DNA of 64,000 nucleotides from Natronorubrum sediminis (GCF_900108095.1 NZ_FNWL01000003.1:50501-114500); one strand, 5' to 3'; counted from the stretch's first letter, positions 27,787 through 36,002 are shown. Numbers and translations are program-made. Notes: generated from the sequence alone by a model not told the origin.

Positions 27787-27894
27787 ACCATGTGGCCAAC
27801 AGCATGCTATTTGAATCTCAGTCAGACGCCTGACAGACGGCCACTCAGTCCCGGAATACGCCCGTCTCAACGGGGAAGTTACGGTTCGAGTCGC

Positions 27895-28476
27895 TTAGAA
27901 TCCGAGGACGCTTGCGGAAACGCCGATGAAGATGACCATACCGAAGACGTCGACGACGTTCGTGACGATTGGAATCGTCGTGTCGTCTGGATCGATCCCC
28001 AGCCGATAGGAGCCGTAGGTTGCGGCGAAGCTGAAGACGATCGCGATGACGGCGACGGACATGCCGCTGACGAGCGAGATGAACAGCAGCGACGGAAACC
28101 CGACGGCCCCGCCGAAGAGGACGATATCGATCACACCGGCACCGATCGCGAGGGCCGTGAATATCGTTACTGCAAGCGCGAGGATCGCCGCGATGTCAGC
28201 CCAGAGTTCTCGGTCGCGCGGATCGAGTTCGGTGGTCCCCAGGTGAAAGCGCGTCGAGAGTCGGGAGCTCAAAATCGCCCCGAGGTTTCCGCCCATGTCG
28301 ACCATCGTCGGAACCATCACCGCGAGGATAGCGATTTCCTCGATCATGTCCTCTGCGGACTCGAGGGTGATCCCCGCCCAGAGGACGATGGCCGAGAGCA
28401 CGATGAGCAGCGGAAACATGTTTCCGACGATCGACTTCCAGTCCCACGTCCCGAGTGAGCCCTGTGGAACGACCAT
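27895..28476 (-). CDS. Half-size MgtE-type divalent cation transporter, second subunit
   Basis: The 193-residue protein consists only of the MgtE membrane domain: five hydrophobic segments with VPTMVDMGGNLGAILSSRLS, the pore-helix signature, and TTIPIVTNVVDVFGMVIF near the end. The cytosolic N and CBS gating domains of MgtE are absent. It overlaps the preceding half-MgtE by one base, and the two presumably form a heteromeric Mg2+ (or Co2+/Mn2+) channel. Confidence 0.85.
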   Translation of the reverse strand: MVVPQGSLGTWDWKSIVGNMFPLLIVLSAIVLWAGITLESAEDMIEEIAILAVMVPTMVDMGGNLGAILSSRLSTRFHLGTTELDPRDRELWADIAAILALAVTIFTALAIGAGVIDIVLFGGAVGFPSLLFISLVSGMSVAVIAIVFSFAATYGSYRLGIDPDDTTIPIVTNVVDVFGMVIFIGVSASVLGF

Positions 28477-29051
28477 CAGAGCAATACCTCCATCGTCCCA
28501 ACGGCGAACAGTAAGAACAACATCCCGAAGATGTCGCCGAGCGTCGTAACGACTGGGCCGACGAGGTTGTCAGGATCGTAGCCGTATCGATAGCCCGCAA
28601 AGATCAACGCGAGCAAGCCGGCGATCATGACGAACGAGGTCAACACACCAGCGACCAACATGATCCCGACGAGTTCGTACAGAGCGGCGACGTCGTCCCA
28701 GCCCAACACCCACTCGAGAGCGAACCAGGTGAGCGCACCGATGACGACCGAGATCCCGATGCCGTTGACGAACGACGCCAACACGGCGTTGGTCAGCCGT
28801 TCGTTCCACTCGAAGCGGGGTTCGATCAGTCCCTGGTGGAGCCCGCTGGCGATTCGGCCGCCGAGTGCGCCGTAGACGTTCCCGCGAGTTGCCAGAAACA
28901 CAGGAATCATGACGAAGAGGCCGGGGAACCGTTCGATACTATCGACGAGCCCCTCGAGCACGATGCCAGCGAACAGTCCACCGCCGAGGGCGATCACCAG
29001 AATCGGCAGGGCCTCTCGGTAGATTGCCCAGAAGTCGCCGCGAACGCTCAT
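28476..29051 (-). CDS. Half-size MgtE-type divalent cation transporter, first subunit
   Basis: The 191-residue MgtE membrane domain has VMIPVFLATRGNVYGALGGR, the variant pore signature, and NLVGPVVTTLGDIFGMLFLL. The corresponding loop of its partner reads MVDMGGN, so the two halves differ in the pore. A TATA-like cgtttaacat about 25 nt before the ATG indicates a leaderless start. It is divergent from the full CBS-MgtE gene. Confidence 0.85.
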   Translation of the reverse strand: MSVRGDFWAIYREALPILVIALGGGLFAGIVLEGLVDSIERFPGLFVMIPVFLATRGNVYGALGGRIASGLHQGLIEPRFEWNERLTNAVLASFVNGIGISVVIGALTWFALEWVLGWDDVAALYELVGIMLVAGVLTSFVMIAGLLALIFAGYRYGYDPDNLVGPVVTTLGDIFGMLFLLFAVGTMEVLL

Positions 29052-29181
29052 ACCAGTGAGTCACTGAGTCTGATGTTAAACGTACCGGCACTGGACGCCG
29101 TTTTCGGTCTGTCTCGATCTCGACACCTGTTGGTTGTTACCGATATCCACGGGCCTCTGTGTCGATGTTAGTCGAAGTAGA

Positions 29182-29192
29182 ACTTATTTTTA
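29182..29192 (+). promoter_or_regulatory. TATA box of the leader ORF / mgtE transcript
   Basis: The element acttattttta lies 27-37 nt before the ATG of the leader ORF at 29219 but about 190 nt before the mgtE ATG. Transcription should therefore begin near the leader ORF start. Confidence 0.6.
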
Positions 29193-29218
29193 GCCTGTTC
29201 TAATAATCGATTATTTGC

Positions 29219-29395
29219 ATGCTGCACACCAATCACAGCAGTCGAGATGGAACTGCCATCAACGATACCGAACTCGTCGCTGCCGGTTACGAATTCACTC
29301 GGACGCTCGAGGACCTGATCCTCGACCTGCTTCAGGGAGAGTTTGCAGGAGTCATTCGCTCGCACAGCCGCGGTGAGGTGTATGGAGGCGAATAA
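29219..29395 (+). CDS. 58-residue leader ORF overlapping mgtE
   Basis: The frame encodes MLHTNHSSRDGTAINDTELV, then YEFTRTLEDLILDLLQGEF and RSHSRGEVYGGE. It starts about 32 nt from the centre of a good TATA box and ends 14 nt inside the mgtE coding sequence in another frame. The middle has an amphipathic acidic helix and halophile-like codon use. It may be a real small protein or a regulatory leader controlling mgtE translation. No family is recognised. Confidence 0.5.
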   Translation: MLHTNHSSRDGTAINDTELVAAGYEFTRTLEDLILDLLQGEFAGVIRSHSRGEVYGGE

Positions 29396-30449
29396 CCCCG
29401 ACCTCGAGTTCCACGCGGATCGGGCAGAAGAGATGGTCGACGACGAGTACGTCGCTGTCACCCAGGAAACGTTCGTCGACACCGCGATCGAGGAGTTCCG
29501 CGCGTTCGAACCCGACTCTGACGAAACGACCGTCTATTATCTCTACGTCACCGACAACTCCGGCCGACTCGTCGGCGTCATGTCACTCCGGGAGCTACTC
29601 AACGCACCCGAAGACGATGTCGTCGAGGCGCACATGTCGACCGACCTCATTACGATCAACGCCACCGCTGATCCGGAGTACGCCGCGAGCGAGATGGCCG
29701 AACGGGACTTTCCAGCTCTGCCGGTCGTCGACGACGACGGCGTGTTAGTCGGCGTCTTGCGAACCGACGACATGATCGATGTCGTCGAGGAGGAAGCGAC
29801 CGAAGACATCATGAAGAGCGCCGGTTTCTCGTTCGCCGATGTCGAAGCCAGTCGTTCGACGGCGATCCTCGAGTCCTCGATCACGAAAATTCTGCGGCTG
29901 CGCTTGCCGTGGTTGCTCGTTGCACTCGCCGGCGGACTCACCGCCGGACTGGTCATCGAAGGCTTCGAGGAGACCCTCGAGGCCATCATCGTGCTCGGCT
30001 TTTTCATCCCCGTCATTATGGACATGGGTGGCAACGTCGGCACGCAGGCCTCGACGATTTTCGTCCGCGGCCTCGCCGTCGGCCACATCGACGACCGAAA
30101 CGCGATGCGCCATTTCAGGCGTGAGGCTGGCGTTGGTCTGACGATCGGCGTCATCATCGGCGCAATCGGCTCCGCGGCGGCGTACCTCTACCTGATGTAC
30201 GTCCGCGGCCTCGAGGAACCCCTCGCAACGCACGGCGACGTACTCTCCGTGAGCGCCGTGTTGTTCGTCTCCCTCGCAGCCGTCTGTACGATCGCGAGCA
30301 CGGTCGGCTACGTCGTGCCGTGGATCGCCCACAAACTGGGCTACGACCCGGCGGCCGTCTCCGACCCGCTCGTCACGACGGTCAAGGACATCACCGCGCT
30401 GGTGATCTACTTCGGGATGGCGACGCTGCTGCTCGGTCATCTGGTCTGA
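29382..30449 (+). CDS. mgtE: MgtE magnesium transporter with CBS domain pair
   Basis: The 355-residue protein has two CBS motifs (about 20-145: LYVTDNSGRLVGVMSLRELL and LPVVDDDGVLVGVLRTDDMI) and an MgtE membrane domain with VIMDMGGNVGTQASTIFVRG and SDPLVTTVKDITALVIYF. The MgtE N domain of bacterial proteins is missing. CBS domains of MgtE sense cytosolic Mg2+ and close the channel. The start at 29382 gives the family N-terminus; it lies inside the leader ORF. Confidence 0.9.
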   Translation: MEANNPDLEFHADRAEEMVDDEYVAVTQETFVDTAIEEFRAFEPDSDETTVYYLYVTDNSGRLVGVMSLRELLNAPEDDVVEAHMSTDLITINATADPEYAASEMAERDFPALPVVDDDGVLVGVLRTDDMIDVVEEEATEDIMKSAGFSFADVEASRSTAILESSITKILRLRLPWLLVALAGGLTAGLVIEGFEETLEAIIVLGFFIPVIMDMGGNVGTQASTIFVRGLAVGHIDDRNAMRHFRREAGVGLTIGVIIGAIGSAAAYLYLMYVRGLEEPLATHGDVLSVSAVLFVSLAAVCTIASTVGYVVPWIAHKLGYDPAAVSDPLVTTVKDITALVIYFGMATLLLGHLV

Positions 30450-30555
30450 TTCGAACGCGATTCAGAACGGAACCTTTTCTTTTCGCACACGGTCTCGAGC
30501 AATCGGCGACGGCATTCGAAACGGGGTTTCGGCGTGCGTTGCGTCGACTCGAGTT

Positions 30556-30948
30556 TCAAACGACTCCGACCGAGACGACTCCCCAGGCGAGGGCGATCGC
30601 ACACAGCGAGAGGCCGAGGTTGCCCGCGGCGTTCGCCACGGCGAGGAGTCGATCGCCGCGTTCGTAGAGCTGGACGGTTTCGACGGAAAACGATGAGAAG
30701 GTCGTAAACGCCCCGCAGATGCCGATGCCGACCAGTTGGATCGTCGTGTCGCCCGCGCCCAGAAATGTCGCCAGCCCGAAGACGAAACTGCCGAGCACGT
30801 TGACCGCGAGCGTCGGCCACGGGAAGCGCTCGCTCGAGAACTGGAGGTAGACCCAGTGGCGTAACAGGGCGCCGATCGCACCGCCGGTGCCGACGACGTG
30901 TGCCGGTTCGGGCTCGAACGCGAGGCCCACTATCGACTCGACGCTCAC
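30556..30948 (-). CDS. crcB: Fluoride channel subunit CrcB/FluC (B)
   Basis: The 130-residue protein has four hydrophobic segments with GGAIGALLRHWVYLQF, LAVNVLGSFVFGLATFL and GICGAFTTFSSFSVETVQL, the FluC signatures. It exports fluoride through a small dimeric channel. The start is GTG, overlapping the previous crcB by 4 nt (gtga). Two non-identical adjacent copies suggest a heterodimer. Confidence 0.92.
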   Translation of the reverse strand: MSVESIVGLAFEPEPAHVVGTGGAIGALLRHWVYLQFSSERFPWPTLAVNVLGSFVFGLATFLGAGDTTIQLVGIGICGAFTTFSSFSVETVQLYERGDRLLAVANAAGNLGLSLCAIALAWGVVSVGVV

Positions 30949-31358
30949 GCCGTCTCACCCTCGGTTGTGCTCACGTCACCGCTGTCGCGAAACTGCCGGG
31001 CGAGTTCGCGACTCGCGATGACGGCGGCGAAGCCGAGTCCGTAGTTTCCGGCGACGATAGCGACGAAGAGGAACGGGTCGGCCGCCAGCGACGACTGGAC
31101 GGCGAACGTGCTGTAGGTCGTCAGCGACGAGAGAAAACCGGTCGTGAAGACGGTTCGGGATCTGCTCCCGACGTATCCCGTGTATTCGGCCTCGTAGACG
31201 AGAAAGCCGAGCAGGAAGCAGCCGAGCACGTTGGCCAGCAAAACGGCCTGTATCTCGGTGAACGCGCCGAGTGCGAAGTACCGGAGATTCGCGCCAGCGA
31301 AGCCGCCGATGGCGATCAGGGCGAGCGTCTCGAGTCGAACGAGGGGGTGGTCTGCCAT
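30945..31358 (-). CDS. crcB: Fluoride channel subunit CrcB/FluC (A)
   Basis: The 137-residue protein is the first gene of the pair. GGFAGANLRYFALGAF, LLANVLGCFLLGFLVYE and TGFLSSLTTYSTFAVQ are the FluC motifs. The start MADHPLVRLETLAL is preferred over a longer frame because the upstream part encodes a fluoride riboswitch, which ends about 10 nt before this ATG. Confidence 0.92.
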   Translation of the reverse strand: MADHPLVRLETLALIAIGGFAGANLRYFALGAFTEIQAVLLANVLGCFLLGFLVYEAEYTGYVGSRSRTVFTTGFLSSLTTYSTFAVQSSLAADPFLFVAIVAGNYGLGFAAVIASRELARQFRDSGDVSTTEGETA

Positions 31359-31368
31359 GGCTGATGGT

Positions 31369-31454
31369 GGTACAGGGACCGTCAGCCGTCCTCGCGGTCG
31401 GTGAGGGCCCGACGCGAGGCAGTCGGCAGTTGGATTAGGCGGGCCCCATCGCCC
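31369..31454 (-). promoter_or_regulatory. Fluoride riboswitch (crcB motif)
   Basis: Read on the minus strand, GGCGATGGGGCCCGCC followed by TAA matches the conserved 5' half of the crcB motif (GGCGAUGG-N-G-NN-CGCC-UAA). GGCTGACGGTCCCTGTACC matches the 3' half (GCUGAUGAY-CCU-C type). Between them is a long GC-rich hairpin: CCTCGCG-TCGG, a 7-nt loop, then CCGA-C-CGCGAGG. A TATA-like taattctg at about 31487-31494 puts transcription start near 31464. The element ends about 10 nt before the crcB ATG, so control of translation start is the likely mode. Confidence 0.82.
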
Positions 31455-31567
31455 AGTTGTGTCGAGGTTCACACACCAGTGGCTTCAGAATTACGGTCTC
31501 ACGACTCCGATGACGGTCTCCTGACCGTAGCGGGTCGCGATGGCCGACACAGAAGGAAAAGACCCAA

Positions 31568-31586
31568 GTTTAGACTTGCTCTAAAC
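31568..31586 (+). promoter_or_regulatory. DtxR/SirR-like operator before the CDF exporter
   Basis: GTTTAGA-CTTGC-TCTAAAC is a perfect 7-bp inverted repeat ending 6 nt before the ATG at 31593. The TTTAG...CTAAA form resembles sites of DtxR-family metalloregulators. It lies where RNA polymerase would start transcription. Confidence 0.6.
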
Positions 31587-31592
31587 CAGACG

Positions 31593-32498
31593 ATGGCAAT
31601 CACCGAGGACGAGCGACGTGGGTTTACTCGAGCGTCGTGGGTCAACGTCCTCGGGAACGCAGCGAAAATCGTCGTCGAGGGGGCCGTCGGATTAGCCTTC
31701 GGCAGCGTCGCGCTGATCGCCGACGCGGCCCACTCGATCGCGGACCTGGTCGCGAGCGGCGTGGTCTTGATCTGGGGGCGCAGTTCCTACGACGAACCCG
31801 ACGATACGCACCCCCACGGCCACGACCGGATCGAACCGCTGACCGCGCTGTTCGTCGGTGCGATGATCGCGCTCCTCGGATTGAATCTGCTCTACGAGTC
31901 GGCTCAGGGGATCCTTCAGGGCGTCGACGTCGTTTTTCACCCGTTGTTGCTCGGCGCGCTGGCGTTCGCGATCCTGGATATGCACCTCGTCTACCGCTAC
32001 ACGTCCCTCGTCAACGAGGACCTCGACTCGACGGCGCTCAAAGCGCTCGCGACGGACTGTCTGAACGACATCTACACCTCCTTCGCCGCCGTCGTCGGGG
32101 TCATCGGCGTGTTGCTCGGCTTTCCGCTGCTCGATCCCCTCGCCGGCGCACTCGTGAGCGTTCTGGTCGTCTATCAGGGCGTCGAGATCAGCCGCGAGAA
32201 CGTCGATTACCTCATCGGTGCGGCACCCCACCCCGAGAAGCGAGGCGAGATTACCGAAACGCTCCGTGAGCACCCCAACGTGCAGGGCGTCCACGATCTC
32301 ACCGTCTTCTATGACGGTCCCGTCCTCGAGGTCGAAGTGCACGTCGAGGTCGACGGCGACATGCCGTTCCGACAGGCACACGACATCGAGTCGGACCTGA
32401 TCGATCGACTTCGCGCGCTCGAGGACGTCGGTGACGCACACGTCCACCTCGACCCGTCGGGGATCGGCGAGTGGAAAGACTGTCGAGACGACCGCTGA
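31593..32498 (+). CDS. CDF-family cation efflux protein
   Basis: The 301-residue exporter has six membrane segments and a C-terminal cytosolic domain (about 215-290: HPNVQGVHDLTVFYDG, VEVHVEVDGDMPF). Metal-site residues appear as HSIAD in TM2 and DCLND in TM5. The DxxxD in TM5 is more like Mn2+/Fe2+ CDFs than Zn2+ transporters, so the substrate is uncertain. The start was placed after the palindromic operator. It converges on the histidine kinase with a 3-nt gap. Confidence 0.88.
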   Translation: MAITEDERRGFTRASWVNVLGNAAKIVVEGAVGLAFGSVALIADAAHSIADLVASGVVLIWGRSSYDEPDDTHPHGHDRIEPLTALFVGAMIALLGLNLLYESAQGILQGVDVVFHPLLLGALAFAILDMHLVYRYTSLVNEDLDSTALKALATDCLNDIYTSFAAVVGVIGVLLGFPLLDPLAGALVSVLVVYQGVEISRENVDYLIGAAPHPEKRGEITETLREHPNVQGVHDLTVFYDGPVLEVEVHVEVDGDMPFRQAHDIESDLIDRLRALEDVGDAHVHLDPSGIGEWKDCRDDR

Positions 32499-32501
32499 GG
32501 C

Positions 32502-33728
32502 TTACCCGTCGCCGGCAGCAGTCCTCGCGGATCGGTTCGTCGATGCCGACTTACCCGTGTCGTCAGTGACGTCCGTGTTGTCAGTATCGTCCGCTTCGCC
32601 GGTACCGTTCGCACCACGACCGTCGGTACCGGCCCGTGGCAACGTAACGGTGAACCTCGAGCCGTCGGGGCTGGTCTCGTTCAACTCGACACAACCGCCG
32701 TACCGATTCGACAGAATGTGGACGAGGTACAGTCCAAGCCCGTGATTTCGTGACTTTCGCTCGAACAGCGTCCGTCGGGTCTCCTCGGAAATCCCAGGAC
32801 CGTTATCCGCGACTTCGACAGTTGCTGTGTCGGCTGTCGTCGTCACGGTGACCGTGACGTGTGGCCTGTCGCTGTCGTTGTGCTCGAGCGCGTTCTCGAG
32901 GAGGTTGATGACGATCCACTTAACGCCGCTGTTCGCGCTGACGGCCACGTCGTCGGGAATCGTCGTCTCGATCTCAAGGTGGTCGAACCGTTCGTTAAAA
33001 GACTGCACCTCCTCGCGTACCAGCGCGCTCAGGTCGACGCTCGTCGTCGGGTCCTGCGTTTGGCTGGCGTTCAACATCGCTCGCACGTCGTCGATCACGT
33101 CGGTGAGTCCCTCGCTCTCGCGGTCGATCGTCTCGAGACTCGAGCGATGGCGATGTTCGTCGCCCACCTCCTCGAGCAACAACGACGCGTGCCCGCTGAT
33201 TATCTGAGCGCTGTTGAGTACCTCGTGACGGAGGAGGTCGTTTAGATACGTCAACACCTCGCGTTCGTCCTCGAGTCGCTCCGCCCGGACGGCTACGGCC
33301 GTCGCCTCGACTTCGCGTTGGATCGCTCGTGCTTCGATGAATCCGAACGTGAATCCAGCGATTGCACCGGTGTTCACGGCGAAGTGCGCCCAGGCGACGT
33401 CGCCGGCGAATGAGTACCACGGAAAGAGGACGATCATCGCGAGATTGATCGCCAAAAATCCGAGTCCGACAGCTGTCGTCCAGTAGACGACCCGGCAGTA
33501 GCGATCGACGCCGATCTGACTTCGCTCGAGGCGGTATCCGCCCCAGACGAGTCCGAGTGCGGGAGCGGCAATCGTGACCATGCTGAGCGCGATCGCTGTC
33601 GTATCGAGCACCGAACGAAACCAGACCGCCCAGCCGAGAAAGACCGCGATCGAGAGCAGGCCGAATCCGCTGACGAGCCACGACAATTTCGCCTGGCCTG
33701 CCTGGCAGAGCGCACGAACGGTGCTCAT
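32502..33728 (-). CDS. Membrane sensor histidine kinase
   Basis: The 408-residue kinase begins MSTVRALCQAGQAK. About five hydrophobic segments (residues 15-140) are followed by a helical linker, a HisKA dimerisation domain with the phosphoacceptor His in LNDLLRHEVLNSAQII, and an HATPase_c domain (INLLENALEHND, VADNGPGISEE, HGLGLYLVHIL). The C-terminal 40 residues are a Thr/Asp/Gly-rich tail. It belongs to the haloarchaeal group with 7TM-like sensors and no extracytoplasmic domain. No response regulator is adjacent. The in-frame GTG-type extension upstream lacks a membrane start and was dropped. Confidence 0.88.
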   Translation of the reverse strand: MSTVRALCQAGQAKLSWLVSGFGLLSIAVFLGWAVWFRSVLDTTAIALSMVTIAAPALGLVWGGYRLERSQIGVDRYCRVVYWTTAVGLGFLAINLAMIVLFPWYSFAGDVAWAHFAVNTGAIAGFTFGFIEARAIQREVEATAVAVRAERLEDEREVLTYLNDLLRHEVLNSAQIISGHASLLLEEVGDEHRHRSSLETIDRESEGLTDVIDDVRAMLNASQTQDPTTSVDLSALVREEVQSFNERFDHLEIETTIPDDVAVSANSGVKWIVINLLENALEHNDSDRPHVTVTVTTTADTATVEVADNGPGISEETRRTLFERKSRNHGLGLYLVHILSNRYGGCVELNETSPDGSRFTVTLPRAGTDGRGANGTGEADDTDNTDVTDDTGKSASTNRSARTAAGDG

Positions 33729-33807
33729 CGGCCCCTCACCATCGGTTCGACCGGTCCAACCACCCACATCTATCGTTAGTAACACGACGCGCGCTAAAGG
33801 GTGTACC

Positions 33808-33845
33808 GGCCAACGGACGAGGGTAAGGCCAACGGACGAGGGTAA
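33808..33845 (+). repeat. Two exact tandem copies of a 19-bp sequence
   Basis: ggccaacggacgagggtaa occurs twice in a row with no mismatch, 75 nt upstream of the MBL-fold gene. It lies in the divergent gap with the kinase gene. Confidence 0.75.
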
Positions 33846-33919
33846 CCGGCCGACGGGTGGCACTATTGCGTTGTCACCGGGAAACGAGCTTTTAACCGTA
33901 CAGCCGTGAGGATACGGGT

Positions 33920-34846
33920 ATGGATTCGGCTATCGGCGACGTACAGGAAGTGACGGCGGGCGAGTGTACGGACTGCTACTTCCTCGACACTGGGATGTAC
34001 GAGACGGCCGGCTACGGTGGCGTCTACATCGTCGACGACGACAACCCGGCCGTCGTCGAGACGGGACTCGGGACGAACCACGAACTCATTCTCGAGGCCC
34101 TCGAGGAACTCGAGATCGCCTACGAAGACCTCGCGGCCATCGTCGTCACGCACATTCACCTCGACCACGCCGGCGGCGCTGGCCTCCTCGCCGAGGCGTG
34201 CCCGAACGCGGACGTCTACGTTCCCGCACCCGGGACCTCGCTGCTCGCGGACCCCTCGAAACTGGTCGCCGGAACGAAAGCCGCCGTCGGTGACCAGTGG
34301 CAGTACTACGTCGACCCGTTGCCCATCGACGAGGACCGAATCGTCAGCGTCGAGGAGGGGGACGTCATCGACCTCGGGACGCACGAACTCAGGGCCCACC
34401 ACGCACCCGGCCACGCGTTCCACCAACTGGTCTACGAAGATCCCGCGAACGACGCCGTCTTCGTCGGCGACGCCGCGGGTATCTGGGCACCCGGTCCCGA
34501 GACGATCACGGAGACTTCTCCACCCTCCGACTTCGACCTCGAGGAGTGTCTTGCGGACGTCGAGATGCTGCAGGAACTCGACCCAGACGTGCTCCTCTAC
34601 ACTCACTTCGGCCCGCGAGCGGTCGGCGACAACGCCGAGGCCGCACTCGAGGAGTACGCCACCGTCCTCACCGAGTGGGTCGATGAAGTCGAATCGAAAC
34701 GGGAGGAACTCGAGGGCGACGAGGCCGTTCTCGAACACTTCGCGGCCTCGAGCGAGATGGCCGACACGTGGGGAGCAGAGAAAGCGAGTGCGGAAGCGGT
34801 GATGAACGCGCGCGGCGTTCTCGGCTATCTCGACGCCGACGAATAA
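33920..34846 (+). CDS. MBL-fold metallo-hydrolase
   Basis: The 308-residue metallo-beta-lactamase fold protein has THIHLDHAGG (HxHxDH), HHAPGHAFH, VFVGDAAG and a late His in YTHFGPRA, completing a dinuclear metal site. The C-terminal 80 residues are helical and acidic. Substrate cannot be told; such proteins include glyoxalase II-like and other hydrolases. The start MDSAIGDVQEVTAG fits the fold. Confidence 0.87.
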   Translation: MDSAIGDVQEVTAGECTDCYFLDTGMYETAGYGGVYIVDDDNPAVVETGLGTNHELILEALEELEIAYEDLAAIVVTHIHLDHAGGAGLLAEACPNADVYVPAPGTSLLADPSKLVAGTKAAVGDQWQYYVDPLPIDEDRIVSVEEGDVIDLGTHELRAHHAPGHAFHQLVYEDPANDAVFVGDAAGIWAPGPETITETSPPSDFDLEECLADVEMLQELDPDVLLYTHFGPRAVGDNAEAALEEYATVLTEWVDEVESKREELEGDEAVLEHFAASSEMADTWGAEKASAEAVMNARGVLGYLDADE

Positions 34847-34977
34847 CTCGAACCGGAGGACGTGGAAATCCCTGTTGCCGTGTGCACAACGTCGATTTCT
34901 CTCGTTGCCCAAAGGGACGGCTCATCGTTACCAACCTCTATCAAAAACCACGGACACCGGTAGCAATCGCGATTGAG

Positions 34978-35364
34978 TCACTCGTCCTTCCAGATGAGGC
35001 CCTCGGTCGTCGTGGTCAACACGGTGTCACCGTCGTCGTTCTCGCAAACGACGTCGCTCGTGAACTCGTAGCGGTCATCTCGTTCGACGACCGTATCGTA
35101 CGTCGACCGGCAGGTGATCCGTTCGCCGGTAAAAACCGGTCGACGAAAGTCGAGTTCCATCGTGCTGGCCAACACGTCGTTATCGCTACCCAGTTTCGTC
35201 GGCAATGTCGCAGTCAGTAACCCCTGAACCATCACTCGCCCGTTTTCGTCCGGTTCAGTGTGACGTGACTGATCGTCACCGGTGAGTTCGCCAAACTGCT
35301 GGACGTCTTCGACCGTAAACGTTCGCTCGAACGTTCTCGTCTCGCCTTCGACTGGCTGAGTCAT
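34978..35364 (-). CDS. MaoC-like hotdog-fold protein
   Basis: The 128-residue protein starts MTQPVEGETRTFERTFTVED, with DVQQFGELTGDDQSRHTEPD in the hydratase-2 (MaoC) motif position and VQGLLTATLPTKLG. It probably acts on acyl-CoA thioesters or belongs to the related FAS1-like dehydratases. The catalytic Asp/His pair of R-hydratases is partly visible (GDDQSRH). The ATG is preferred to the TTG one codon earlier. Confidence 0.8.
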   Translation of the reverse strand: MTQPVEGETRTFERTFTVEDVQQFGELTGDDQSRHTEPDENGRVMVQGLLTATLPTKLGSDNDVLASTMELDFRRPVFTGERITCRSTYDTVVERDDRYEFTSDVVCENDDGDTVLTTTTEGLIWKDE

Positions 35365-35564
35365 CAATATCGATCGTACTAATTACGCCCCTGAAACAAG
35401 AGGATAGCGGTATAACAGCGGTGGAATCGGTATACCCCCCGTCTCAGTGACTGCTCCACTGCTATCGTCCTCCACGAATCCACTCGAGGCCCGAACCCTC
35501 CTCCGCACGCTCGAGCCAACCGTACGGCCGGACGTTTAGATAGTTCCGGCCCGAACACACGGGT

Positions 35565-36002
35565 ATGAGCGACATCCTGTTGGCGGCGATCGTCGTCATC
35601 CCGCTTACCTGGCACCTCGCGCTCACCGCGTTCGTCTACCACGACGCCGGGAAGGTCGGCCTCGAGCCACCGAAGAAGTGGGCGGCGATCACGTTCTGTA
35701 TCCCGATTTTTGGCTTCTTCATCTACATCTTCGAGCGCAGCGAACTCGATTATAAACCCGAAGAAGATCCCTACAAGGGCCAGAACTACAACATTCACCC
35801 CTCGAGGGCCGATGATTCGCCGCTTCGCTCTCGGGGAGACGACCGGCCGGACCCCGGCGACGCCGAATGGGACGGGACGAGCGACGATGCGTGGACCGAA
35901 ACGGAGAGCGCTAGCGACGGAGGCGATGGCGACGAGTGGGGAGCAGATCGCGGCGAGTGGGGCAACCAAGACGACGACGCCGTCGACCAAGGATCGCGGT
36001 AG
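35565..36002 (+). CDS. Small membrane protein with acidic disordered tail
   Basis: The 145-residue product has two hydrophobic segments (about 3-25 and 41-57, FCIPIFGFFIYIF) joined by HDAGKVGLEPPKKW, resembling the PLDc_N/phospholipase-N membrane motif. A tail of about 80 residues rich in Asp, Gly, Ser and Trp follows. No function is assigned. Confidence 0.75.
   Translation: MSDILLAAIVVIPLTWHLALTAFVYHDAGKVGLEPPKKWAAITFCIPIFGFFIYIFERSELDYKPEEDPYKGQNYNIHPSRADDSPLRSRGDDRPDPGDAEWDGTSDDAWTETESASDGGDGDEWGADRGEWGNQDDDAVDQGSR

Noticed and set aside
27000-27791. Long minus-strand frame starting MVWPHTSPLITN
   Set aside because: It runs antisense into the PhoU/RCK_C gene after about 70 residues and turns Arg-rich. 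At most its first part could compete with the short coupled ORF.
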